DNA from: Deltaproteobacteria bacterium
Lineage (GTDB): Bacteria; Desulfobacterota; Desulfarculia; Adiutricales; Adiutricaceae
Direction of reading: 5' to 3'
DNA: 37,201 nucleotides
NCBI GenBank assembly: GCA_031257535.1
Contig: JAIROO010000135.1
Coordinates: forward strand, 1-37,201
Position numbers and translations under genes: made by a program. Below are positions 9,384-18,325 of the stretch, one piece after another. Each line of letters opens with the position of its first letter. Positions within the stretch are counted from its first letter, which is position 1. Below the pieces are notes generated by a model. It was given only the letters and a program-made list of their open reading frames with translations. It was not told the origin of the DNA and did no database searches.

Positions 9384-10952
9384 TTGAGTGGTATTTGGTG
9401 TTTTATCAAACACTCTAAAATAAAAAATTGGACTAATTTAGAAGAGACCTTCGCCCATAACGCGCGTCTAGTCGAGGTCGTTAACGCCGACCAAAAGCGG
9501 ACTCGCCTAAACCAGCTTTTATTAGGCCCGGAAGCTCTGGATCCTAAGGCTTATTGTTTAGAAAGGCTAAAAGGCCAATCTATCCACTGTAACCAAATTT
9601 TGGCTACCGCGATGATCTTGGAAACTAGCCCTGAGTTTTTTCGACCAGGCCGGGTCAGCGAGCCAGGCTTATATTTTCCAGAAAAACTGGACCCTTGGGC
9701 ATTAGCTAGCCAAAAGTGGCTGACCACGACATTTGGCGATTTAGCCTTTAGCGCCTATTTGCATTTAGACGAGGTCACGCCTCATATCCACGCGCTAATT
9801 ATTCCTCTTAAACCGTCGGGAACTCTTTCATGGTCTTCAATGTTTAGACCGTACAAGCTCCTAGAGTATGGTCAAAGCTACTTTAGGTCCCTTCAACATT
9901 TGGGCGTCCAAAGATATGGCGGCCGAGCGCCGGTCGCGAAAACCCAAAAGCGCGTCAATTATTACCCTTACGTCGAGCGGGCGAATTATCCCAACCTCTT
10001 TTTAAAACCGTTTATGGCCCCCGCGCTTAATTGGCCCCCTAAAATTTCAAGTCTTTGGCCCTTTACGCCCGAGAAAATCGTTATGGAGGCTTCTTTAAAG
10101 GCTTTGGCCTTAGAGAGTCAAACCCTTTTAGCCCGGATCGAGAGCCAAAAAGCGATCCTGGCCCTAGAAAATCGCCAGCTTAAGGCCTTTATGGATAAAG
10201 TTTACCTAAGGTTTGAGGCTCAACAAAAGGCCAAAAAACTCCAGTATCTCCTTGACGACAAATTATTTAAGCATTGGTTGGCCACGACTCCGGGCGTTAT
10301 GTCGGATCCAATGGCCTTAGCTCCTCGGAGATCTTACCTCGAAACAAAGCGTCCGACTCTTAACCCGCCTGTTTTATCGACCCCAAAAGCGACCAAAAAA
10401 TTGGGGAAAGTTCTAGCTGTTACAACTTATCGGGCTTGGAGTTCGCCCGAGTTTGAAGGGTTCTTTCAGATAGGCTTTACAAAGTTCAAAGTTGGCCCAG
10501 GCTCATATTGGCGGGATTTGACTAATCAGGTCCAAGGTCAAGGTTCTATCGCCTTTTTTGCGAGCCTTTTAGACTATTCAAGCGCGCAAACTCAACAAAT
10601 CGTTAATTTAATTGCCAACTATAAACAAATATCAAGAATTTCAAATCATCCACAACAAATTTTAGCCCGGTGTCTGGCCGTCGACCTCGTTCGCCAAGCC
10701 CCCCTAAAACTAGCTCATTCTCTCAAATTACTTCCAGAGGATCCGAAAAAAAAACTCGACCCCAAGGAACTGGAAAAGCTGGAACTGGAAAAAAAGGCCA
10801 AAATCAAAATGTTGTTCGATTCCGCTAAACCTCTGTATTGGCCTGTTCAGAAAAGCCAGAGCGCGCCTTATAAGGAGCCCCAAAAAAAGATTCCGCTTAA
10901 GCCTTTGTTTGAGCCTACATTGGACCCAGACCACCCAAAAATGAAGTTCTAA
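9384..10952 (+). CDS. MobV-family (Mob/Pre) plasmid mobilization relaxase
   Basis: Motif I HNARLVEVVNADQKRTRLNQLL (compare HNERxxE...SxxNxxL of MobM-type relaxases) and metal-binding HLDEVTPHIHALIIPL. Start revised from ATG 9372 to TTG 9384 because GGAGGT lies at 9374-9379. Confidence 0.88.
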   Translation: MSGIWCFIKHSKIKNWTNLEETFAHNARLVEVVNADQKRTRLNQLLLGPEALDPKAYCLERLKGQSIHCNQILATAMILETSPEFFRPGRVSEPGLYFPEKLDPWALASQKWLTTTFGDLAFSAYLHLDEVTPHIHALIIPLKPSGTLSWSSMFRPYKLLEYGQSYFRSLQHLGVQRYGGRAPVAKTQKRVNYYPYVERANYPNLFLKPFMAPALNWPPKISSLWPFTPEKIVMEASLKALALESQTLLARIESQKAILALENRQLKAFMDKVYLRFEAQQKAKKLQYLLDDKLFKHWLATTPGVMSDPMALAPRRSYLETKRPTLNPPVLSTPKATKKLGKVLAVTTYRAWSSPEFEGFFQIGFTKFKVGPGSYWRDLTNQVQGQGSIAFFASLLDYSSAQTQQIVNLIANYKQISRISNHPQQILARCLAVDLVRQAPLKLAHSLKLLPEDPKKKLDPKELEKLELEKKAKIKMLFDSAKPLYWPVQKSQSAPYKEPQKKIPLKPLFEPTLDPDHPKMKF

Positions 10953-11782
10953 TAACAAGCCTTTGACTGTTTAATTGGTAACCAATGGCTTATTTTTATC
11001 CATTAGTTTACATTCAACCTTTAGATTTTATCGACGAGCCCAGCCGCCGCTCCCAAAACTCTGGCCCAAAATGAGGGAGAAAACTTTGCGAAGGACGCCT
11101 CACCGCCCTTTTCGGGTAAGAGCCGCCTTTAATTGGCTCAAAAATCCATGGGCAGGGGTAGAGATAGAATGAGGCGCCGCCCCTTTTTTAGCGGTAACTA
11201 TGGACCTTAAATTTTAATTTAAAAAATTGGGGGCCAGACGGTTAACTTTTTTTTGGGCCGCCGCCTTAATAGGCGTCCGAACTGATTTTTTTTAGATTTT
11301 TTTACCATCGCCAAAACGCGCCCCTGGCTTTTAGGTTAATAAACTAGCTCTTTTTCGCCGCTCGCTAAAAAAAATGTGCTATAATGGTTTTAGTTAAATT
11401 CAAGCCTAAAGTTTATATTTTTACATAACCTTTAAATTGCTTCTATAGACTTATTTTATCGATTTTTATTATTAAAAATAATTCTTTAGCTTATTTTTAT
11501 TTCCTTATTAATATAATATTAACAGTTTTATAAATACATAATATTCAGTATTATTGTTTTTTTCTTGTTTACTTACGCTAAAATATTTTATTTCGCCGTT
11601 ATTTTGGGGCTGGCCTTTTTTTGGCTAAGCCAATTATATTTTTTTTCCGACCTAAAAATAAGGTCCTGGCCGCGAGACGTCAAAGCTACCTAAAGTCACA
11701 AACGCGTCTTTTATTGGATCTCGCTAAAAACGCGGCGCGGCCATGCGAGTATAGGCCAATTTTTTTAGGCTGAGGAGGATTT

Positions 11783-13171
11783 ATGCGCTTTAAGCGACGC
11801 ATTTCTTTGGGTTTTGTCGTTCTTTTGGCCCTAGGTTTGGTCACCCCCGCTTTAACCGCCTCTGGGGACTCGATTCCCGTCGCCGAACCATTTGTGGGCA
11901 AAACGCTGGTCGACGGCCTTAAAGCTCCCTGGTCTCTTATTTGGGGTCCAGACGGCCAGCTGTGGCTAACCGAACGTCAAGGGAAAACCGTGGTCTCGGT
12001 AAATCCGAAAAATGGCCAAAAAACCACTCTTTTAGAAATCCCCGAGGTCAATGTCGGCCCGCAGCACGAGGGTTTATTAGGTTTGGCCTTAGCCCCGGAC
12101 TTCGCGACCTCGGGCTTGGTTTATTTGAACTACACTTATCTAGACGGCCAGATCGAAAAGCACAAGATTGCCCGCTATAAATACGATCCAGCCTCTAAAA
12201 AACTGGTCGAGCCCAAAGACGTTTTAACTGGGATCCCCGCCGGCGTCGACCATCAGGGGGGACGGCTGGTCTTTGGCCCAGATGGCGCCCTTTATTTAAG
12301 CAAAGGCGAGCTGGGCCACAATCAGGGCGGCAATCGCTGTAAACGTAACGACGCCCAAAGGCTCCCGACGGCCAAAGAAGTGGCGGCCAAAGACTACTCG
12401 GCTTACGTGGGCAAAGTCTTAAGGCTGACCCCAGAAGGCGAAATTCCCGCCGACAATCCGGTTATTAATGGGGTTAAAAGCCACGTTTTTACCGTGGGCC
12501 ACCGTAACCCCCAAGGTCTTTTATTTGTGGGCGAGACTCTTTTTGAGGTTGAGCATGGGCCTTCCACCGACGACGAGCTAAACGTCTTGGTTTCGGGTGG
12601 GAACTATGGCTGGCCCTATATCGCGGGCTATCGGGACGACCAGGCCTACGCCTTTATCAACTGGTCGGCCGTCAAAGACTGCGCTAAAGTCGACCCCGGC
12701 GCTTATTTACCCGTTAATCAGCCAAAAGTTCTAGAAACCTCTCGGAAAGCTAAGGATTTTAAAGAACCCATCCGGACCTTCTACACCATGCCAACTAACT
12801 ATAACTTTCAAGACTCAAAATTTGGGGCTTTGGCTTACTTAGGCTGGGCCACCATCGCCCCGTCTAGCTTAGACTACTATCCCCCGGACGGTCCCATCAA
12901 AGCCTGGCGGAACTCCATTATCATCAGTAGCCTTAAAAACGGGGCTCTTTACCGGGTCCCCTTAAGTGGCGACCAAAAACAAGCCCAAGGCGATCTGATC
13001 AAATATTTTCCCACCGCCAACCGTTATCGCCAGGTTTTAATTAGTCAAGACGGACGAGCCATTTACGTTATCACCGACAACGCCGGCAACGGCTTAGACG
13101 AGGCTGGCCTACCTAACCAAACTATGAAAAACCCCGGATCCTTATTGGTTTTCGAGTATAAGGGCCAATAA
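11783..13171 (+). CDS. Secreted PQQ-type soluble sugar (glucose/sorbosone) dehydrogenase-family beta-propeller protein
   Basis: Signal peptide; PWSLIWGPDGQLWLTERQGKTV, HEGLLGLALAPDF, GHRNPQGLLF, EHGPSTDDELNVLVSGGNYGWP, TDNAGNG. GAGGAGG ribosome-binding site upstream. Confidence 0.92.
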   Translation: MRFKRRISLGFVVLLALGLVTPALTASGDSIPVAEPFVGKTLVDGLKAPWSLIWGPDGQLWLTERQGKTVVSVNPKNGQKTTLLEIPEVNVGPQHEGLLGLALAPDFATSGLVYLNYTYLDGQIEKHKIARYKYDPASKKLVEPKDVLTGIPAGVDHQGGRLVFGPDGALYLSKGELGHNQGGNRCKRNDAQRLPTAKEVAAKDYSAYVGKVLRLTPEGEIPADNPVINGVKSHVFTVGHRNPQGLLFVGETLFEVEHGPSTDDELNVLVSGGNYGWPYIAGYRDDQAYAFINWSAVKDCAKVDPGAYLPVNQPKVLETSRKAKDFKEPIRTFYTMPTNYNFQDSKFGALAYLGWATIAPSSLDYYPPDGPIKAWRNSIIISSLKNGALYRVPLSGDQKQAQGDLIKYFPTANRYRQVLISQDGRAIYVITDNAGNGLDEAGLPNQTMKNPGSLLVFEYKGQ

Positions 13172-13267
13172 AGACGGCTTTTTTAGGCCAAAACCTTTAA
13201 AAGCGATATTTTTCCCATCTAGGTGGAATAGGTCTTAGTTTTGGATTTTCAAAAAAAACTCTCGAAC

Positions 13268-13322
13268 AAAAACGGCCGCGAAAGACCCTAAACTTTATAG
13301 GTTTTCGAGCGGCCGTTTTTTT
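13268..13322 (+). terminator. Rho-independent terminator
   Basis: aacggccgcgaaagacc ... ggttttcgagcggccgttttttt: long stem followed by a T-run, downstream of the PQQ dehydrogenase. Confidence 0.8.
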
Positions 13323-13875
13323 AGCCCTAAAAGAATGGCGCCTATGAATTCTACTTAGGCTAGAGTCAGACTTATTATCGACGCTGGCCTTTGATGGCGT
13401 AGTAAAAACCCTGGCGTTGAAATTTTAGGCGCGTGCCTATACTATATACACTAGTATATAACTATGTGGACCACCAAATACTATGCTTAAACAAGCCCTT
13501 AAAAAATAAAAAGAAGTTTTAACGCGCTCATCTAACTTGAGACGGTGGGCTTATTTGAAAAATTAACGCGCCGTTGGCTAGTTTTCCGATTGAAATTTTT
13601 TTGACTGTATGATATTTTTATCGTTAATAGCGTAAGAGGTAATAACAACGCTTAAACAAAAAACAGCGATGGCCACTTGGCGGAGAGAGGCGTTTTTGAG
13701 GCCCAATAAAGCGAACGCTTCGGCGTTTGGCCATCGGTAAGGCTAGATAAAAAAATCGAAAACGATTATTTGTTTTTGATTGAAGCCCTAAGACCGGATT
13801 TAGAGTTTTCTTAGGCTTAAAGTCTAGATTTTTCTTCTGGCCTATCCCCAAAATTCTTTCTTTAAGGATATTTCC

Positions 13876-15027
13876 ATGGAACCGAACCAACAATTTATTC
13901 AAAACTTGATTCGGTCGCGGAAAGCCAAAGGCTTAAGCCAAAAAAATTTGGCCGACGCCTTAGGTTGCGCTTTATCGTTTATCCAAAGGATAGAACGCGG
14001 AAAAACCGTTCCCGATATGGAAGTGATTTTCGCGATAGCGAAAGCCTTAGACGTTATGTCTTACGAACTTTTCCAGGAAATTCGAGAACTACGCTCCGTC
14101 CGCTTCCGTTCATATAAAAAAATCAACCCCGCGCTGAGAGAAACAATACTCGCCCACGCGGCGGTCGATCTTGATTCTTTCCTTTTCCTTGAGGACCTTC
14201 TAGAAGACAAGATACAGTTTCGCCTGGCCAACATAATTAAACGCGGCCATTTCCAAAGCCCCGCGGAAGCGGCGCGTCAATGCCGAAAAGAGTTAGGTCT
14301 CAATCTAACCGAACCTATCTACGATATATGCGGTCTAATGGAAAAATCGGGCGTGAAAGTTATCCCTCTATCCATTCCTTCCGATGATTTTTTTGCCTTG
14401 TCTATAGGCCCGACTGATGGCGGGCCAGCCGTTGTCTTAAACGTTTGGGAAAAAATTACCTTGGAAAGGCAGATTTTCAGCCTCGCCCATGAACTAGGCC
14501 ATCTCGTTTTACACCCTGACGACTACGTCCAAGGTCTTCCAGAGGGAACTAAGGACGACAAAAAACAAGAAAAGGAGGCTAATAGTTTCGCCGGACATTT
14601 TCTTATGCCAAACGATGGTTTTTTCCAGGAATGGAAAAAGTATCATGGGATGAGCTTCGTCAACAACGTCCTTAAAGTCAAATGCGTTTTCCACGTTAGC
14701 TATCAAACCGTTCTCTATCGCCTTTACGAAAATAGCAAATTCAAAAATTTTAGCGCCTTTCGGGTAAGATTCATGACCGATTTTGAAACCATTTATGGTT
14801 ATAAACTCGGCCATAAAGACGACCCCCCCTGTCATTCGCCAGAGTACTGTAACGTCCAAACGCCTGAACCTTTCGAATCGCCAAGGATAAATTTTTTTGA
14901 CGGCCGCTTTAAGCTTCTGCTTAGAAAGGCTCTTAGCCAGGGCAAAATTTCCATTAGCCGCGCCGCGGAGATACTCAGGTTCAGTATGGAGAAAATGCGC
15001 GATTTAGTCTTTAGTTGGCGGTATTAA
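13876..15027 (+). CDS. XRE-family HTH fused to ImmA/IrrE-type (M78/DUF955) metallopeptidase
   Basis: IRSRKAKGLSQKNLADALGCALSFIQRIERGKTVPDMEVI (HTH_XRE) and FSLAHELGHLVLHPD (HExxH zinc peptidase) with the EKEANSFAGHFLMP follow-on motif. Confidence 0.95.
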   Translation: MEPNQQFIQNLIRSRKAKGLSQKNLADALGCALSFIQRIERGKTVPDMEVIFAIAKALDVMSYELFQEIRELRSVRFRSYKKINPALRETILAHAAVDLDSFLFLEDLLEDKIQFRLANIIKRGHFQSPAEAARQCRKELGLNLTEPIYDICGLMEKSGVKVIPLSIPSDDFFALSIGPTDGGPAVVLNVWEKITLERQIFSLAHELGHLVLHPDDYVQGLPEGTKDDKKQEKEANSFAGHFLMPNDGFFQEWKKYHGMSFVNNVLKVKCVFHVSYQTVLYRLYENSKFKNFSAFRVRFMTDFETIYGYKLGHKDDPPCHSPEYCNVQTPEPFESPRINFFDGRFKLLLRKALSQGKISISRAAEILRFSMEKMRDLVFSWRY

Positions 15028-15551
15028 AATTGACGCGTCTAAAGGAGACTTCTACTCCCCCCAAAAAATCTATAATCATGGACGCAAATATCGTAATCGA
15101 CTTTTTTGACGTCAAACCTGAGTTCTTAGGCTTGACAGTCAATTATTTCGCGCCCATTTATGTAATAAAAAATGTTTTGGAAGAGACTAAAAATATTGAT
15201 ATAAATAAATTATTATCATTTGGAGTGATTATATTAGAGACAAAAATCCCTGACTCTTTTAATGATTATAAAAAAACATTATCAATGACTGACCGTTTAT
15301 GCCTGCTAACCGCTAAACAATATGACCGCGTTTGCGCTACCAACGACAAGGCTCTCCGGAAATCTTGTGAACGTGAAGGGGTTCCAGTTATTAGGTGCCT
15401 TAAGCTAGTCTTCGAGCTGTGTAATGCCGAAGTAATCAAAAAAGATGAGGCCGTTGCTTTCGCCAGGGCTTTAAACAAGACCAATCCATATTTTACAGAC
15501 GATATAATTAAAACATTTTTTGATTCTATATTTAATATAGATATCAAATAA
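15015..15551 (+). CDS. PIN-domain-like protein (putative RNase toxin)
   Basis: SIIMDANIVIDFFDV (first Asp motif), VLEETK, MTDRLCLLTAK, RVCATNDKALRKSCEREGV (PIN motifs). Overlaps the upstream XRE-peptidase gene by 13 bp if the TTG start is used; ATG 15078 is an alternative. Confidence 0.75.
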   Translation: MAVLKLTRLKETSTPPKKSIIMDANIVIDFFDVKPEFLGLTVNYFAPIYVIKNVLEETKNIDINKLLSFGVIILETKIPDSFNDYKKTLSMTDRLCLLTAKQYDRVCATNDKALRKSCEREGVPVIRCLKLVFELCNAEVIKKDEAVAFARALNKTNPYFTDDIIKTFFDSIFNIDIK

Positions 15552-15850
15552 TTACTCATATCGAAAAATTTTATATACAAGTTGCAATATGTTTCTGTAA
15601 TAATTATAAAATATACGTTATTTACGCCTTTAAGCCGCCTATCCTAAAACTTTCCGACGCGGACTTAAAAAAATCAACCCCGAACAGGCCGCCAAATGTT
15701 TTTTCGTTAAACGCTTTACCGAAGATGACCGGTAAAGCCTAAGTATTTAACGACGTGTTGGATTATCTTTACCAGGTTTACGCCTTTAGCCACCAATAAA
15801 TGCCAAGGAGCCTCCATCGCGCTTTTGACGAAAGACTCTAAAACGACCAG

Positions 15851-15985
15851 GACGCTCTCGCGTATTATCGCGTTTCAAGCCGCCGTCAGGAACAAACGGC
15901 ACTTATATCGCTTAGGTTTGTCAAAAAAATTCTATCGGGGTTGGTTAAGGTTCCAACGACGAACTGAGAATAGCGGCCGCTTAAA
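15851..15985 (+). pseudogene. Possible serine-recombinase N-terminal remnant
   Basis: Frame reading gac gct ctc gcg tat tat... = DALAYYRVSSRRQEQTALISLRFVKKILSGLVKVPTTN*, resembling the resolvase N-terminal strand with YYRVS. No intact ORF. Confidence 0.35.
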
Positions 15986-16715
15986 AAAAAAGGCTTACGT
16001 TCTAAAAAAACCTGGCCCTTAAAAAACTCACCCTAAAAAAAATTGAGCTAAAACAAAGTTCTAAGGCAATTTTCCGCCAAAAAGGCCCTAAATTTGTCCC
16101 CCGCTTAAAAAATAGGCCTCCCTCAAGGGCATTTATAAAAAATTATTATTTTCAACTATTTAAATTTCGAATAAATAATTTTTAGACCTACCCCTTATTC
16201 TTTTTCAATCAAGGGGTCTTAGCCTTTCGTTCGCTTAATCGTCCCCTTTTTATTCTAAGCTCAAAATTCAATTTTAAGCTTTCAAAATATAATAAAAATT
16301 TAGGATTATTTATTTTTTAAGACCCAAAACCCTTGGTAACTTATTTCCTTCCCTCCCCTTATCTTAAGGTCCCAAAAAAAATTTTGTGTCAATAAATTTC
16401 CTTGACTATTAAATTTTTTTATGATATTAATCTTTCAGCTATAGGCATTTATAATAAATGTCTTCGAGCCTAATCCTCTATAAATGATTTTTTTTTGGGT
16501 TTAAACTAAATTTTGGCTTTTCCAGTTCGCTTTTTTTTGGTTTTTTGGCCCTTTTTGGCTATTGGCTTTTTATTTCGCGATAAAAGCCCTTTTTAGCCTT
16601 TCGCGGCTTTTTTTCGCTTTCTTATTGACTCCTGGCCAGACTCTCGTTGGTAGCCCTAAATAGGTCAGGCTTTTTTTACTTCGCGCGTTAAATTTAGGGT
16701 TTTCCGCGCGCTACT

Positions 16716-16759
16716 TTCGCGGCTTATTGGTTTAATAGTTCTTTTTCTTGGGCCGCGAA
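16716..16759 (+). other. Inverted repeat (hairpin) TTCGCGGC...GCCGCGAA
   Basis: 8-bp perfect arms at 16716-16723 and 16752-16759, followed by the palindrome GGGAGCGCGCGCTCCC at 16769-16784. Confidence 0.7.
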
Positions 16760-16845
16760 CGCGTTTTTGGGAGCGCGCGCTCCCTATTCTTTTTAAGGCC
16801 ATAATCCGGATTTTGGCCCAGAACGCTTTTCGCCTGGCCACCATC

Positions 16846-16909
16846 GCTAGCCCTTTTCGTCCGCCTCCGCCCTTTGAAGGCGAAAGGCCGGCTTAAAGGA
16901 TGACCGCCC
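16846..16909 (+). ncRNA. Candidate structured element, copy 1
   Basis: GCTAGCCCT...CGCC-CTTTGAA-GGCG...AGGCCG...AGGATGACCGCCC; compare copy 2 at 17175-17241. Confidence 0.3.
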
Positions 16910-17066
16910 TGGGGGTCGGTATCTGTTCATTCGTTAAAGTTAACGCTCTTTGTTTGTCTTTTCTCTTTAAACGTTTTGTTTTTAGGGCCTAAAATAAAGG
17001 GCTTAAACCTAATAATCCGTCCACCGTTTTAGGCTTATTTTCTGGTAGCTTTTAATGGTTGATCGC

Positions 17067-17102
17067 CTCGCGACTTATAAAGACTCGTTTTATCGTCGCG
17101 AG
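17067..17102 (+). other. Inverted repeat CTCGCGAC(tt)ATAAA...TTTAT(c)GTCGCGAG
   Basis: 8-bp outer plus 5-bp inner perfect arms, read directly. Confidence 0.75.
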
Positions 17103-17174
17103 CGTGTTTGTTTCGGGACGATTGTTATGGGTCTTAAGATAAGCCAAATAAGCGCGTCCACGCGTATAGCCGTC

Positions 17175-17241
17175 GCTAGCCCTATTAATGGCGTACCGCT
17201 AACCTTTGAAGTTAGTAGGCCGACCGACAGGATGACCGCCC
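17175..17241 (+). ncRNA. Candidate structured element, copy 2
   Basis: GCTAGCCCT...CTAAC-CTTTGAA-GTTAG...AGGCCG...AGGATGACCGCCC; same loop as copy 1 with different but complementary stem bases. Confidence 0.3.
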
Positions 17242-17627
17242 CGGCCTTTTTGCTGGACCGTCGATAATGGCTGACCCAGAGCTTACCCCTTTTGGTCTAG
17301 TTTTTGGCCTGTTTAAAGCCGCTGTTTTCGCGGCCTTAACTCCTTTTTTTTTCTAAAAAACGGGCCATGTTTTTTTTTGACTCTCGCGCCTTTTGGCGAT
17401 TTCGCCAAAAGGCGCCAAAGCCTTGATTTTCTAAGGGTCTAGCGAGCGGCTTTTCGCTTTTTTAAGGCTGACCAAAATAATAGGCGACCAGTTTTTGGCC
17501 CCTTTTTGTTTTTTGGTTTTCGGCCACTTAAAAGGTCCCTTTTATAGTTTTTATTCGCGGCGCTCTTTGGCTTTTTTAGCGAACAAGACGCGCGGGTTTA
17601 AGGATATTAGTTTTAAGCCTTGTTTTT

Positions 17628-17765
17628 GGCTCTGGCCTTGGCTGGCTCTTTTTGTTGGCTAAAGCTACGGCTTTGGCTCTTTTTGGCTTACCCCGGCTTT
17701 GCCTCTTTTTGGCTCTAGCCACGGCTTTGGCTCTTTTTTGGCTGCCACGGCTTTGGCTCTTTTTT
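17628..17765 (+). repeat. Tandem repeat, 26-29 bp unit GGCTnnnnCACGGCTTTGGCTCTTTTT, about 5 copies
   Basis: Unit starts at 17628, 17657, 17685, 17711, 17740, each ending in GGCTCTTTTT or a near variant. Confidence 0.85.
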
Positions 17766-18325
17766 GGCCTGATTATTAAGGTTTTTGACGCTTAATGACT
17801 TTAAAATCCGTTTTTAGGGTTTTTAGGCGCGTAAAACCTTTATTTTCGCCGGCGCCTATTTTGGGCGTTTTTAAGGCTAAAGGTCTTGGCTTAAAACTAT
17901 TTTTTAAGGAACGACTTTTTCTCGCTATGGGTGCCTTTTTTTAAGCCGCCCATGGCTAGTTCCTTATTTACGTCCTCGCTTTCAATTCCCCCCGCGTTTT
18001 CTATTCGCCTTTTTGGTTAGCCTTTTTTCTCGCTAAAAGCGTCGTTTTTACTCCATAAAATTTTTTTAGGGCCCGGGTCGCCAAATTATTTAGACTCTTT
18101 ATCTCATTTTTATCTGTTTTTTTGTCGATTTTTTGGCGTTTTATTGGCTTTTTGTTTAATTAAAGTAGCTCTATTTTTGGCTTTATATTTGTTTAGCTGT
18201 AATCTAGCTATTTTTGATCGCCTAAAATAGCGCTCTTAATGGCCTTAAAACCATTATCTATAAGGCGTTATCTAGCCAACTTAACGTCGCCCTAATTCGT
18301 CTGACCCTTTTTAGGAGTTTTTCAT

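Noticed and set aside
15266-15580. Minus-strand ORF overlapping the PIN gene as an antisense antitoxin
   Set aside because: No motif or ribosome-binding site; explained as the shadow of the PIN gene.
16846-17241. tmRNA, RNase P RNA, SRP RNA or group II intron
   Set aside because: None of the hallmark sequences of these RNAs that I know could be recognised.
17628-17765. CRISPR array
   Set aside because: Head-to-tail tandem repeat with no spacers.
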